A stretch of DNA of 64,000 nucleotides from DATFNI01 sp963712305 (GCA_963712305.1 CAVQHI010000002.1:682001-746000); one strand, 5' to 3'. Positions 7,159 to 17,246 are shown, counted from the stretch's first letter. The notes: a model not told the origin generated them from the letters alone. A program made the numbers and translations.

Positions 7159-9189
7159 ATGATTGGAATAAACAATATAACATTTTTTATATCTAATCGC
7201 TGTCTTTTTTCAGGGATTAGATTTCAGGTTAACCCAGGCGACCGAATTGGACTCGTTGGAGCCAATGGCGTTGGAAAAACAACTCTGTTGCGAATGCTGA
7301 CCGGACGTCTCACTCCGGAAGAAGGTTCCATTGATATTGAGCGTGGAACCCATATTGGTTTTTTGGAACAGGATGTTCATGAAGCCAATCCGCATATTTC
7401 GATTCGGGAAAAGGGACTTGAGGCTTTTCAGGAAGCTGTGACTCTTGAGGAGCGAATACATCAGCTTAGCGATCGCATCATTCATATTACTGATTATGAT
7501 TCGGAAGAGTATCAAAATCTGATTGATGAACTGGAGCATGCTCAGGCACGCTATGATCTCCTGGAAGGGGACAAAAAAGATGCGAAGGTAGAACAGGTCC
7601 TGGCCGGACTTGGGTTTACGGATGAGAAGATGGATCAGCCGTTGTCTACATTTAGTGGTGGATGGCGGATGCGGGCCGAACTGGCACGTTTGCTCCTTGA
7701 AAAACCGGATTTGCTATTATTGGATGAGCCGACCAACCACCTGGATATTGACACTATTGAGTGGCTCGAGCAATATCTGAAAACCCTGCCCGGAGCTATT
7801 ATCATCGTCAGCCACGACCAGATGTTTTTAAATCGAATGGTAAGCCAGATCTTTGAACTTCGTAATGCGCGCCTCTATCAATTTACGGGCAACTATGACA
7901 AATTCCTTGAACAACGAGAGGAAATGATAGAGCAGCAGCGGAGGGAGTACGAAGCACAGCAGAAAGAAATCGCTGACGCCGAGAAGTTTATTGAACGGTT
8001 TCGCTACAAGGCCACAAAAGCTCGTCAGGTACAGAGTCGTGTCAAGCAGCTTGAGAAGACAGAACTTGTGCCGCCACCTGAGCCGGCTGAACATAAAATA
8101 AATTTTTCCTTTCCGGAACCTCCGCAAAGCGGGAAAGTGGTTTTATCTGTCAATAACCTCCTCAAAACTTATACGAACCCTGACAATACCTTGAACAGAG
8201 TGTTTACAGAAGGGCAGGATCTGGAAGTCAGTCGCGGGAACAAGATTGCCGTTATTGGTCCAAACGGAGCGGGAAAGTCGACGTTGGCTCGAATCATCAA
8301 CGGAAACGAACCTTTTGATGGTAAACGGGAAGTCGGATACAATGTGAAAATGGCTTTTTTTGCTCAGAACCTGGCAGAAGTTTTGGATTCACAAAGTACG
8401 GTACTCGAAGAGATGGAAGAAGTGGCGACAACATCCGAAAGTCGCCGGCGCATCCGTGATGTGCTTGGTAGTTTTATGTTTTCAGGTGATGATGTTGATA
8501 AGCCTGTTCAGGTATTGAGTGGCGGAGAACGAAGCCGTTTGGCTTTGGCGAGAACTCTGCTTGAACCGGCTAACCTGCTCATTCTCGACGAGCCGACGAA
8601 TCACCTCGATATCAACTCAAAAAACATTTTGCTCGATGCACTCCGTAAGTTTCAGGGAACGGTCGTCGCCATCAGTCACGATCGTCATTTCTTGAAAGGA
8701 TTTGCCGGTGAGATATGGCGCGTTGGCGGTGGTCGGGCGAAGATCTATCCCGGTGATTATGCTTATTACGAATGGAAGCATCGCAAAGAAAACGAAGATA
8801 TCCGGGAAAATGAGATAAATGAGGCTGTTAAGGAACGAACATTTGCTTCAATTTCAACAAATGGCGATAAATCCGGTTCGGGTCCAAAGAGCAAAGAGCA
8901 AAAAAGGAGAGAGGCGGAGATTCGCAACAAACTCTCGAAAGAAACGAAGGATTTGAAAAAAACTATTGAGAAGTGTGAAAAGAATATCGAAGAAGCAGAA
9001 GCCAGGAAAGCTAAGATCGAGCAGAAAATGATGGACCCGGAATTTCATCAATCAGCTGAAGCGGGACCGGTTATGCAGGAATACGGCACCCTGCAGCAAA
9101 AGATCGATGAATGGATGGAAGAATGGGGAACACTAACCGAAAAGCTCGAATCGGCAGAGGCTAGGGTGATGGAAGAACTGGATATGTGA
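7159..9189 (+). CDS. ABC-F family ATPase
   Basis: 676-residue soluble twin-ABC protein; ABC-F members act on ribosomes rather than as transporters. First cassette: Walker A GANGVGKTT near residue 31, signature FSGGWRMR near 165, Walker B LLLLDEPTNHLD. Between the cassettes is the linker (P-site tRNA interaction motif) rich in charged residues. Second cassette: GPNGAGKST near 367, LSGGERSR, LLILDEPTNHLD. A long C-terminal charged coiled coil (about 585-676) resembles the Uup/YdiF-type extension. I chose the ATG at 7159 over the in-frame TTG at 7141 because the conserved domain begins directly after it. Exact subfamily is uncertain. Confidence 0.93.
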   Translation: MIGINNITFFISNRCLFSGIRFQVNPGDRIGLVGANGVGKTTLLRMLTGRLTPEEGSIDIERGTHIGFLEQDVHEANPHISIREKGLEAFQEAVTLEERIHQLSDRIIHITDYDSEEYQNLIDELEHAQARYDLLEGDKKDAKVEQVLAGLGFTDEKMDQPLSTFSGGWRMRAELARLLLEKPDLLLLDEPTNHLDIDTIEWLEQYLKTLPGAIIIVSHDQMFLNRMVSQIFELRNARLYQFTGNYDKFLEQREEMIEQQRREYEAQQKEIADAEKFIERFRYKATKARQVQSRVKQLEKTELVPPPEPAEHKINFSFPEPPQSGKVVLSVNNLLKTYTNPDNTLNRVFTEGQDLEVSRGNKIAVIGPNGAGKSTLARIINGNEPFDGKREVGYNVKMAFFAQNLAEVLDSQSTVLEEMEEVATTSESRRRIRDVLGSFMFSGDDVDKPVQVLSGGERSRLALARTLLEPANLLILDEPTNHLDINSKNILLDALRKFQGTVVAISHDRHFLKGFAGEIWRVGGGRAKIYPGDYAYYEWKHRKENEDIRENEINEAVKERTFASISTNGDKSGSGPKSKEQKRREAEIRNKLSKETKDLKKTIEKCEKNIEEAEARKAKIEQKMMDPEFHQSAEAGPVMQEYGTLQQKIDEWMEEWGTLTEKLESAEARVMEELDM

Positions 9190-9540
9190 TATAATTTTCT
9201 CCTTCGATGGAGGATCAAGGTGGCTGTTAACCGCGTCTCGTCATGTAACGAGCAGAGTCATAGTGTAACGTTAAACCTCGTACCCAGGCTCTGCCTGGGA
9301 ATACAACACCGGAAGCTCTGCTTCCTAAATCAATTGTAATGTGGATGTAAACGAGTATTTATTTGAAGCAGGAGCTTTAAATCAACATGACGAAGCAGAG
9401 CATCGTAACGAGATCAGAATCGTTAATCCTGGTTCTTAAATTCAACTTTTGATTACCGATTGATGATCAACGATTTAAGATTTTTTATTAATTGTGTCTG
9501 ATATTAGTGTTTCCTTCCCTAAAATGACTCATACTTAAGC
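9190..9540. repeat. Spacer with GC-TCT-GC hairpins
   Basis: About 350 bases with two perfect hairpins sharing the core GC-TCT-GC: 9283-9299 (stem cccagGC) and 9311-9325 (stem ggaaGC). Looser related sequence occurs near 9237-9260 and 9388-9412 (cgaagcagagc followed by cgtaacgag). No gene is visible. The same hairpin family occurs at 25131-25178. Confidence 0.75.
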
Positions 9541-10383
9541 TCAGATGTGGTTAACCACATATTCATCCGGCAGATCCAGCTTCAGTGCACCAAGGCCAAA
9601 CAGAGCGAAATCATAACGGGTCGGATCTTCCTGATCAAGGATACGAAGCCGTTTGGTCAGCTCGACGACGGATTTCCAATCATTTTGACGGCGGGAAAGG
9701 AGGCCGAGGATTCGTGCATAACGCGCAACGTGAACATCCAGAGGAATCATCAATTCGGAAACGGGCATGAAATCCATTAATCCGGTATCGACCGGACTGT
9801 TTTTTCTTAGATTCCAGCGAAGGTACATGTAAAGCCGCTTACAGGAGCTGTTCTTCTCACTATCAGAAATATGTTTTCGAACCCGTTGAGGCATATTGGG
9901 ATGGTAAGAGAAAAAACGACGGTGAAACACTCCCATTAACGGTATGTTTTCTCTTTTGGCCTGATCGTAACATGAACGCCAAAAATCTTCGAAATGAGCA
10001 TATTCCCGGAGAATCGACTGAAGTGAACGCATCAGCCAGTATATATCGATGGGCTTGAAAGTGCGGTGTTTGAAATCCTCGAACCGATGTACATCCTTTT
10101 CACTGAAGCCGGTGATGAATGCATACGGTTCATAATTCATTCTCCTCAACAGATCATTAACCTTTGCTATTACGATATCCCGCCTGCCCCACGCCATGAT
10201 CGCCGAGAAGAAGCCGGCAAGTTCACGATCAGTTTTTTCGGAAAAATCGTACATAAACCTGATCGGATCGTTATCGATGTATTCCGGTTGTTCGACGTGT
10301 GCCGTGATTTCATCCAAATAGGGTTTTAGCTGGAGGAGTCGTTTATTTGAGAGAACCCGATATGGTTTTGTTCGGACCGTCAT
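9541..10383 (-). CDS. TIGR02757 (DUF2400) family protein
   Basis: 280-residue protein of the TIGR02757 family, common in Bacteroidota and relatives. Visible family blocks are DPIRFMYDFSEKTDRELAGF near residue 40, FFSAIMAWGRRDIVIAK near 59, FKHRTFKPID near 108, PVDTGLMDFMPVSELMIPLDVHVARYARILGLLSR near 196-230 and DPTRYDFALFGLGAL near 255. The last block recalls helix-hairpin-helix glycosylase-type proteins, and mutY lies next to it on the same strand, so a nucleic-acid role is possible but unproven. The spacer to mutY carries G-rich tandem repeats. Confidence 0.85.
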   Translation of the reverse strand: MTVRTKPYRVLSNKRLLQLKPYLDEITAHVEQPEYIDNDPIRFMYDFSEKTDRELAGFFSAIMAWGRRDIVIAKVNDLLRRMNYEPYAFITGFSEKDVHRFEDFKHRTFKPIDIYWLMRSLQSILREYAHFEDFWRSCYDQAKRENIPLMGVFHRRFFSYHPNMPQRVRKHISDSEKNSSCKRLYMYLRWNLRKNSPVDTGLMDFMPVSELMIPLDVHVARYARILGLLSRRQNDWKSVVELTKRLRILDQEDPTRYDFALFGLGALKLDLPDEYVVNHI

Positions 10384-10404
10384 GGATATATCTATTGTGA
10401 AGTG

Positions 10405-10515
10405 GGTTATGGAATAAGGGGATAAGGGAATAAGGGGGATATGGAAATAAGGGGGATATGGAAATAAGGATTTTTACGATATCCGGTTTCCCATATATCC
10501 TACTACCCATATTCC
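10405..10515. repeat. Purine-rich tandem repeat spacer
   Basis: Two exact 17-bp units (aagggggatatggaaat) lie at 10432-10448 and 10449-10465, preceded by shorter ggaataagggg-type units. The complement resembles the ttatttccctatttcc tract at 971-995. A frame crosses it but is a repeat translation product. Confidence 0.8.
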
Positions 10516-10520
10516 CCGGA

Positions 10521-11612
10521 TTACAGTCCGGCATCATGCATCGAAACTAAACGTTCAGTCAGTTTGCGGTTTGCCTTGGGGAAGGGATAATCATTTAAAG
10601 CCTGAATCGGAACCCATCGTATTTCCTGGCTGCTTTTGGGCTTGGGTGTTCCTGATATCAATCGGCACAAATAGGCATGAAGAGTGATCGTAAAATGCGA
10701 ATAAGCATGCTTCAGGTTCATGAGTTGTTCGTTTACTTCTACATCGACACCTAATTCTTCCTGTAACTCGCGGCGAACTGTTTCCATAATTTCCTCTTTT
10801 TCTTCCTGCTTGCCGCCGGGAAATTCCCATAATCCGCCAAGCATGGCATCGTTAGGGCGCAGAGCGATAAGGACCTCATCCTTTTTGTTGCGAATAATCC
10901 CGACACCGATATGGTGATGTGGCCTTTTCTTTGCAGGCGATTTATATGGAATAGCATTGAATTGTGCGGTACGCATAGTCAAACAATCAGTCGAAAGTGG
11001 ACACTCGTTACATTTCGGACTGGCCGGTATGCATACAGTGGCACCGATCTCCATAAGTGACTGATTGAACTCACCAGGTTTCTCTTCGTAAATAAGTTTG
11101 TCAGCGAGTTCCTGGATATTGTTTTTTACTTTTGTACTGCGAACATCATCGCGAATACCGAAATATCGTGTCAGTACCCGGATTACATTGCCATCAACAA
11201 CGGCATATGGTCGCTCATAAGCAATACTGAGAATGGCTGCTGCAGTGTATGGCCCAATTCCTTTTAGGGATGTGATGCCATCCCATGTATCAGGGAGTTT
11301 GCCATTAAACTCATATACGATTGACTTTGCCGCCTGATGCATGTTGCGTGCACGACTATAATAGCCCAACCCTTCCCACGCTTTCAGGACGGTTTGCTGA
11401 TCCGCTTCTGCAAGGTCGTGAACAGTCGGGAAAAGCTTCATGAAACGGTTGTAGTACGGCATCGCCTGATCGACACGCGTTTGTTGAAGCATGATCTCAG
11501 AGATCCAGATCTTGTATGGATCATCTGTATTCCTCCAGGGAAGATCCCGCTTATTCACATAGTACCACTCAAGCAATTTGGTTTGAAAACGCTTGACTTG
11601 TTCGTTATCCAA
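10521..11612 (-). CDS. mutY: A/G-specific adenine DNA glycosylase MutY
   Basis: Removes adenine mispaired with 8-oxoguanine. The 363 residues show the glycosylase domain with catalytic E39 (ISEIMLQQT) and D140 (VVDGNVIRV), the helix-hairpin-helix LKGIGPYTAAAI at 116-127, and the [4Fe-4S] cysteines C194, C201, C204 and C210 in C-x6-C-x2-C-x5-C spacing. The C-terminal NUDIX-like domain (WEFPGGKQEEKE..RRELQEELG) recognises 8-oxoG. The start codon is TTG at 11612; no in-frame ATG lies upstream, and the N-terminal sequence fits the family. The gene follows the secreted propeller protein by 38 bases. Confidence 0.96.
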   Translation of the reverse strand: MDNEQVKRFQTKLLEWYYVNKRDLPWRNTDDPYKIWISEIMLQQTRVDQAMPYYNRFMKLFPTVHDLAEADQQTVLKAWEGLGYYSRARNMHQAAKSIVYEFNGKLPDTWDGITSLKGIGPYTAAAILSIAYERPYAVVDGNVIRVLTRYFGIRDDVRSTKVKNNIQELADKLIYEEKPGEFNQSLMEIGATVCIPASPKCNECPLSTDCLTMRTAQFNAIPYKSPAKKRPHHHIGVGIIRNKKDEVLIALRPNDAMLGGLWEFPGGKQEEKEEIMETVRRELQEELGVDVEVNEQLMNLKHAYSHFTITLHAYLCRLISGTPKPKSSQEIRWVPIQALNDYPFPKANRKLTERLVSMHDAGL

Positions 11613-11650
11613 TGTCGTTTGCCGTAATAAAAAGTTCTGTCTACGATATA

Positions 11651-13201
11651 TTACTGTTGCTCTTCCGAAGAAGCATTGATAACCGTCAACTCAACAGGTT
11701 GTGATGATGCAGCTCCATATTGATCGGTTGCAATTACCTGGAACGAATTTTTGCCCATCTGCTGATTTGTCGGTGTCCAGGTAAACAGGCCCGTTTTTTC
11801 ATCAATATGGGCACCATCGGGTAAGTCAACACCCAGATAACGGACGAGATGTGGATTTTGGCCATCCGGATCGATAGCGTTGAAGTTCAACTGATAAGCC
11901 TGCCCGACTGGTACACTTTGAGGACGCACCGGTGAAAAGCGGGGTGGTTCGTTGAATGTCCGAATTTGCACTTTAAAACTTGTACTATCGACCTGCCCAT
12001 CATCGCTGGTTGCAACAATCGTAAATGTGTGAAGTCCAATATCGCTGGCTCCTGGCTGCCAGAAGAAGCCTGCTCCCTGAATCTTGGCATCAGTAACATG
12101 CGACTGGTAGTTGAATGTTAGTTTTTTGATCGGATAATTGCCTTCGGTTTGCAACGCCAGAATAACCGGATGTGGGAAAGGAACAACCATATTTGGTATT
12201 GGCTTAATTTTGAGATCCGTCGTTCCGGAACCTGCAGAAGTCTGTGAAGCATTCTCCTGTATGTCGCTGCGGTTAATCATATTGTACTCACTGACCCAGA
12301 GTTGTGATTTGTTGACAGTGAAAAGATTACCTGCACCTGAATCCGATCGTGCTTCAAAAACTTTGTGATTTTCACTGCCCAGCCACAAGTTTCCCGAGTG
12401 AGTGCGGATAACGTACCAGTTGTTCCATTTGGAAATACTGCTCACAGGTTCTTTTACAGAGAAGTAACTGACGGTATTCCCATCCTGCTTGATCCCATAA
12501 ATATGACCGTCGTTTGTGCTTCCTAACAGTTCATTCTGAAGTAGAAAAATATGTGATATATCATCACGGACTCGTATCTGTTTGTCCGGTTTCAGGTTTC
12601 CTTTGTCCGCTGTGTAGGTGTATATCAAGTGATTGCTGCCGAGAGCAAGGAGCCGGTCACGGTTTCCTTCAAGATCAATGATCGAGGGCCGAACACCCAT
12701 ATTTGTCTGTGGTATGACAAATGAAAGAGAACTATCTACCGCGTCCGGAGTTTTGAGGGAGATCTTTCCGATGCCGAGACTATCCATAGCGAGGTAGAGA
12801 TTTAACCCCATCCGATGGACGTCTTCAACGGCAGCAGGAAGAGTTGTTGAGGAATAGACACCCAGTACGGATGTTGGTTCCAGAACCGTAAGTCTGCGTC
12901 CATTTCCAAAAAGGTAAGCGAACCGGATATCTGAAACGATCGTGTTTCCTCGTTGCTGCATATTCTGAGAACTATACAGCCATTCGAGCGAATCCTGGTA
13001 CGCACGGAAAACAACGAGACCTTCCGTAGAGCTCAATACGTAAAAATGTGTCGGGCTACTGCTCATCGCAACAATATTCGGGATTTTCAGGGCAAACCCC
13101 GGCCGTTTTACTAATGCCGGCTGAGCCTCAGCTTTAGTAACGATAAACGAAGAAAATGTGACAAGAAAAATAATAGCAGAGTGAAGGAACCTGTTTTTCA
13201 T
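11651..13201 (-). CDS. Secreted beta-propeller / putative Ig-domain protein
   Basis: 516-residue exported protein with a signal peptide ending near residue 27 (FIVTKAEAQ). Residues about 40-320 are made of beta-strand-rich repeats that look like a propeller (LVIVD-like). Two Ig-like modules follow: VVPFPHPVILALQTEGNYPI at about 340 and a cadherin/He_PIG-type module from about 415 (RPQSVPVGQAYQLNFNAIDPD, TGLFTWTPTNQQMG). There is no lipobox and no PNPFNP sorting domain. Its ATG overlaps the stop of the SDR gene as ATGA, so the two are translationally coupled. Function unknown; surface or periplasmic binding is inferred. Confidence 0.75.
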   Translation of the reverse strand: MKNRFLHSAIIFLVTFSSFIVTKAEAQPALVKRPGFALKIPNIVAMSSSPTHFYVLSSTEGLVVFRAYQDSLEWLYSSQNMQQRGNTIVSDIRFAYLFGNGRRLTVLEPTSVLGVYSSTTLPAAVEDVHRMGLNLYLAMDSLGIGKISLKTPDAVDSSLSFVIPQTNMGVRPSIIDLEGNRDRLLALGSNHLIYTYTADKGNLKPDKQIRVRDDISHIFLLQNELLGSTNDGHIYGIKQDGNTVSYFSVKEPVSSISKWNNWYVIRTHSGNLWLGSENHKVFEARSDSGAGNLFTVNKSQLWVSEYNMINRSDIQENASQTSAGSGTTDLKIKPIPNMVVPFPHPVILALQTEGNYPIKKLTFNYQSHVTDAKIQGAGFFWQPGASDIGLHTFTIVATSDDGQVDSTSFKVQIRTFNEPPRFSPVRPQSVPVGQAYQLNFNAIDPDGQNPHLVRYLGVDLPDGAHIDEKTGLFTWTPTNQQMGKNSFQVIATDQYGAASSQPVELTVINASSEEQQ

Positions 13202-14166
13202 AACCAGTTATTTTTTTGGTACCAGGCAATGGTATGGGCTATGCCGTAATCAAGATGATATTTTTGTTGAAAACCAAGCTCACGTTTGGCTTTTTCAACC
13301 GAACATGTCCATTCGAGAATCATTTCGTTTGCTTTCTCACGGTTAAACATAGGATATCCGCCCCATAAAGACACGGTTTTTTCCACGAGTGACGCAAGTT
13401 TCTTTACAGTACTGGGGCTAACGTGAATAGAAGTTGTTTTATGACCGAGAGCCTGCTCAGTTGCCCATTTGATTTGGTTCCAGGTATACATTTGCTCACT
13501 GGAGATAAAATATTTTTTAATTCCGGGATCTTCACGCTGAGCAGCAAGCCATAAACCCTGGATGACATCAAGCACATGAATTAACGATATGCGAGGTGAT
13601 TCACCATCACCAATAATGGGACAGATGTGTTTCGCTGCAATTTTGAAGAAAGTGTAAATCTCTTCTTCGCGGGGACCATATACCGCAGGCGGACGCAATA
13701 TGCTTATTGCAGTATCAGTGGCATCCATCTGTTCGATCCGTTCTTCCATCATTTTTTTTGATATCCCATACATACTTACCGGTTGCATAGGGTCTTCTTC
13801 GGTCAATGGGCGATTCATGCTTGGTCCCGCCGCAGCAAGCGATGAGAGGACAACCATTCGTTTTACACCCATTCGATTCGCAATGCGCAACAGGGTTTCC
13901 GTAGCTTCCACATTTGTGTGTAAAAACTCGGAACGGGTCTTGGCTTTAAGAATAGCAGCCAGGTGGAAGATGATATCAACACCTTCCAGTCCTTTTTTTA
14001 ACGCTTCAATATCATGCAGGCTCCCGCTTACTGGGGTGTATGCTTTTCCTTCCAGCCATCGTTCGGAACTACGTACCAAACAACGTGTTTCGACACCGTT
14101 TTTGATAAGGTGATCAACCAGATGGCTGCCAATAAAACCGGTGCCTCCGGTTATAAAGGCTCTCAT
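13198..14166 (-). CDS. NAD(P)-dependent epimerase/dehydratase (extended SDR)
   Basis: 322-residue Rossmann-fold enzyme. The dinucleotide motif TGGTGFIGSHL is at 6-16 and the catalytic pair Y133/K137 lies in YGISK, with the preceding serines of VVLSSLAAAG near 106-114. These are the marks of NAD-dependent sugar epimerases and 3-beta-HSD-like reductases. The substrate cannot be read from the sequence. The bacterial ceramide reductase CerR belongs to this broad family, and this gene sits beside a serine-palmitoyltransferase-type gene, so that role is a testable inference. It is divergent from the glycosyltransferases and overlaps the next gene by ATGA. Confidence 0.88.
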   Translation of the reverse strand: MRAFITGGTGFIGSHLVDHLIKNGVETRCLVRSSERWLEGKAYTPVSGSLHDIEALKKGLEGVDIIFHLAAILKAKTRSEFLHTNVEATETLLRIANRMGVKRMVVLSSLAAAGPSMNRPLTEEDPMQPVSMYGISKKMMEERIEQMDATDTAISILRPPAVYGPREEEIYTFFKIAAKHICPIIGDGESPRISLIHVLDVIQGLWLAAQREDPGIKKYFISSEQMYTWNQIKWATEQALGHKTTSIHVSPSTVKKLASLVEKTVSLWGGYPMFNREKANEMILEWTCSVEKAKRELGFQQKYHLDYGIAHTIAWYQKNNWL

Positions 14167-14839
14167 TAGGCGAAATCCAGAATTGGTTATTAGGATGAGT
14201 GAATGTAGTCGTCCCGACAGATCAGGACAATAATGGAATTAGACAGATGGTAAGCCCCAATAACATTGGAAGCAAATGTCAATAAGATAACTTTTTGTTT
14301 GTAAGGACTCCAAAGAACAAAGATAAAAATACTCTGCCCTGAACTTTTCCTGTTTTACAGGTATTCAGGAAGAAAATCTAAAAAAGATTAAACTTAATAA
14401 ATAATCGTTTGGATTAAATCGCTGAACCTATTGGTATTTTTTAAATTATCACAATGGCCTTTGATGAAAACAGGTTGATGCAAATAACTTAGAGTGTCAA
14501 AAGTTTACAGAATGGTCTTGCTCCCCTGTTTACCAATAGAGTACGTATTCATTTTGATTATATCGAAATTGAAGCTGTTCTGGAACGTTAGTTGTAATTC
14601 TGAGTTTTTAACTAAAAGAGACAGTGGCGGCAATGAGTTAAAATGATTTTTAGGAATTATTCCTAATAGAGTTACTAAATTAAAAAAATGATATTTGGAG
14701 AAAAGTTATGATATATTTCAGTTATGTATAATGATTTAAAATAAATTTGTGTATATAGATATGGATTTCTTTTTAGGTGACCTTTTCGTATTATATACAG
14801 ATTTATTATTTCTGACGTTCTTCGGGTAGTATTTTTTCA
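14167..14839. other. Long AT-rich divergent promoter region
   Basis: About 670 bases between the SDR start and a short leader frame, strongly AT-rich compared with its neighbours. It must hold promoters in both directions. I see no RNA gene, clear operator palindrome or repeat shared with the other spacers. Confidence 0.35.
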
Positions 14840-14935
14840 ATGCCATTACAAATTGAAGAACGTGCGCTATACAGCTTGGAGAAAAAATTAAAGACTTCTT
14901 ATTCAGTAGTTAAGCCGGTATTCCAAAAAAATTAA
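14840..14935 (+). CDS. Possible 31-residue leader ORF coupled to the first glycosyltransferase
   Basis: An ATG frame of 31 codons begins MPLQIEERALYSLEKKL and its TAA overlaps the ATG of the next gene by one base (TAATG). The next gene has no Shine-Dalgarno, so this short frame may provide it with ribosomes. No homologue is recognised. Confidence is limited because a 31-codon frame can occur by chance. Confidence 0.35.
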   Translation: MPLQIEERALYSLEKKLKTSYSVVKPVFQKN

Positions 14936-16095
14936 TGAATAACAAAGAATTACGTGTAGCTATCTTTACCGGTAATTACAATCACATTGCCGATGGGGTT
15001 TCTTTGACTCTGAACCGGTTGGTAGCATACTTGATAAAACATGATATCCCGGTCATAATTTTTGGTCCTACGACGGAAAAACCTGCTATTGCCCATAAGG
15101 GCGAACTGGTGCCGGTCCCGTCGTTGCCGCTTCCGGGGAGGCCTGAATACCGTGTCAGTGTTGGGTTTCCCGAAGATGTTCAACAAAGATTACGTGAGTT
15201 CAAACCAACGCTCGTACACATCGCTACGCCCGATCTTCTTGGATTCAGGGCTATGCGCTTTGCCCAGGCAAATGATATTCAGATTGTCGCATCTTATCAT
15301 ACTCATTTTACCAGCTATCTGAGTTACTATAACATGGATATGCTTGAGATGCTGGGGTGGAAGTATCTGAAATGGTTTTATGACCAGTGCAAGCATATAT
15401 ATGTACCGACAGCTTCAATGGCTGACGAATTACATGCACATGGTATAACACATGGCTTGCGTATCTGGTCTCGTGGTGTAGATTCAGACCTGTTTAGTCC
15501 GGATAAGAAAGATATGGATTGGCGCCGTTCTCTGGGTATCGATGATAGCAACATCCTGGTAAGTTTTGTTTCCCGGCTGGTCTGGGAGAAAGACCTGCAA
15601 ACCGTCGTTGATTCTATGAAACATGTTTTTGAGAAGGGCAACAATATAAAAGCGTTAATTGTTGGTGATGGTCCTGCACGCAAGGAAATGGAGCATATGC
15701 TCAAAGATGCATTTTTCACTGGTTTTCTAAAAGGTGAGGATTTAGCGCGGGCATATGCCAGCAGTGATGTCTTTTTCTATCCGTCCGATACCGAAACATT
15801 CGGAAATGTCACGCTTGAGGCCATGGCGAGTGGGGTTCCCTCCGTAGTTGCTGATGCCACCGGCAGTCGTTCATTAGTAGAATCAGGTGTGAATGGATTG
15901 GTGGTTCCGCCAAAGAAAACAAAGGAATTTGCCTCGGCCATCATAAAACTGGCAAAAGACAAAGATCTTCGATGCAAAATGGCTGAGACGGCACGTCAGA
16001 AATCGTTGGCATACTCATGGGGTAACATCATGGCTGGTCTCGTGCAGAATTACCGGGAAGCTCTGGCTGAACCCCGACCGGAACTCAAGATCTGA
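14935..16095 (+). CDS. Glycosyltransferase family 4 (SqdX/SQD2-like)
   Basis: 386-residue GT-B fold enzyme that transfers a sugar from a nucleotide donor. The N-terminal domain contains GNYNHIADGVSLTLNRL, the glycine-rich acceptor-side loop, and ASYHTHFTSYLSYY near 120, which recalls the SQD2/SqdX and DGDG-type lipid glycosyltransferases. The C-terminal domain has VSRLVWEKDLQTVVDS near 205 and the EX7E donor motif E287/E295 (ETFGNVTLE). The gene is TGATG-coupled to a second GT4 gene. With the SPT-like gene downstream I infer lipid glycosylation, but the acceptor is not proven. Confidence 0.88.
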   Translation: MNNKELRVAIFTGNYNHIADGVSLTLNRLVAYLIKHDIPVIIFGPTTEKPAIAHKGELVPVPSLPLPGRPEYRVSVGFPEDVQQRLREFKPTLVHIATPDLLGFRAMRFAQANDIQIVASYHTHFTSYLSYYNMDMLEMLGWKYLKWFYDQCKHIYVPTASMADELHAHGITHGLRIWSRGVDSDLFSPDKKDMDWRRSLGIDDSNILVSFVSRLVWEKDLQTVVDSMKHVFEKGNNIKALIVGDGPARKEMEHMLKDAFFTGFLKGEDLARAYASSDVFFYPSDTETFGNVTLEAMASGVPSVVADATGSRSLVESGVNGLVVPPKKTKEFASAIIKLAKDKDLRCKMAETARQKSLAYSWGNIMAGLVQNYREALAEPRPELKI

Positions 16096-17246
16096 TGCCT
16101 CGCCTCAAAATACTCTACATATCACATTTGCATCCTCCGAAAGATGCCATTCTTGAAAATATGGGTGGAATGCAGCGCGTGAGCATGCAGCTTATGGATG
16201 AACTCTCCCGTAATCCGGACGTCGAGATACAGCCAATAACGTTGGAGACATCCTGGAAATATGCCGGTATTAATACTACGTGGTTTCTTTTTCGGCTGAT
16301 AGGTGAACTGCCGGCTGTTATTCGTTCATGGAAACCGGATGTCGTCCTTTTTTCATCCATGGTTACAGCGAGCCTTTCCATTTGGCTAAAAAAAATGGTG
16401 GATGTCCCGCTGGTTACTATTAATCATGGACAGGATGTAACGATGCCTGTTGCTGCCTATCAATCGTTGGTACCCAGGATCTTTGCTTCTCTTGACGGAG
16501 TGATATCTGTATCGAGTGCAACCCGTGAGGTATGCATCGAACGTGGACTCGATCCCGATAATGGGACCATCATTCCAAACGGTTTTCCTGAAGATGCTAT
16601 TGACGGAAACACTGGAAAAGATAGTGCCAGGGTCCGGCTCCAGAACTTACTTGATCTGAATTTCGACAAATTACCTATCTTACTCACAGTCGGTCGTCTG
16701 GTACGCCGTAAAGGACATGGGTGGTTCATCCGGGAAGTTATCCCTAAGATTAAGCATAGTTTCTATTATATTGTCATCGGCGACGGACCAGAACGTGCTG
16801 ATGTCACTAAAGCCATTAATGAGTCTGCATCTCCGGCATTTATTCACTTGCTGGGCAGACAACCGGACGAAGTATTGAAAGCGGCATATGTTGCTGCTGA
16901 CATTTTTGTTATGCCGAATATTCCTGTTTCTGGTGACATGGAAGGATTCGGAATTGTTTTATTGGAAGCCAACCTCGCTGGAACGGCCGCTGTTGCCTCA
17001 GACATAGAAGGCATCAGAGATGTTGTAAGCAACGGCGAGAATGGCTGTCGGGTGTCACCTGATAAACCTGAACTTTTTGCGGAAAAAATTGATAATATGC
17101 TTTCCGATGGAAGCCGGGAGTTAGGTGAACATGCTCGAGTTTTTGTTCAAAGAAAGTTTAATTGGAAATCAGTGGCTATACAATATGTCGATTATCTGGA
17201 GCGTATAGTCGAGCACGAAAAGATGCTCGAAACCAGTTCCACGTAG
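16095..17246 (+). CDS. Glycosyltransferase family 4
   Basis: 383-residue GT-B enzyme. The N-terminal half has LYISHLHPPKDAILENMGG near 5-24 and HGQDVTMPVAAYQSLVPR near 116; the C-terminal half has the nucleotide-sugar site VGRLVRRKGHGWFIREV near 200 and the EX7E motif in EGFGIVLLE near 283. No signal peptide or membrane helix is evident. Its start overlaps the stop of the first glycosyltransferase by one base, so the two are likely made together and add successive sugars to one acceptor. A 76-base gap separates it from the PLP enzyme. Confidence 0.88.
   Translation: MPRLKILYISHLHPPKDAILENMGGMQRVSMQLMDELSRNPDVEIQPITLETSWKYAGINTTWFLFRLIGELPAVIRSWKPDVVLFSSMVTASLSIWLKKMVDVPLVTINHGQDVTMPVAAYQSLVPRIFASLDGVISVSSATREVCIERGLDPDNGTIIPNGFPEDAIDGNTGKDSARVRLQNLLDLNFDKLPILLTVGRLVRRKGHGWFIREVIPKIKHSFYYIVIGDGPERADVTKAINESASPAFIHLLGRQPDEVLKAAYVAADIFVMPNIPVSGDMEGFGIVLLEANLAGTAAVASDIEGIRDVVSNGENGCRVSPDKPELFAEKIDNMLSDGSRELGEHARVFVQRKFNWKSVAIQYVDYLERIVEHEKMLETSST

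Noticed and set aside
10343..10537. 64-codon minus-strand frame between mutY and the TIGR02757 gene
   Set aside because: Product of the 17-bp tandem repeat; overlaps both neighbours' ends and has no gene-like composition.
14167..14934. tRNA or structured RNA in the long AT-rich spacer
   Set aside because: No cloverleaf, conserved T-loop sequence or stable G/C stem could be seen.
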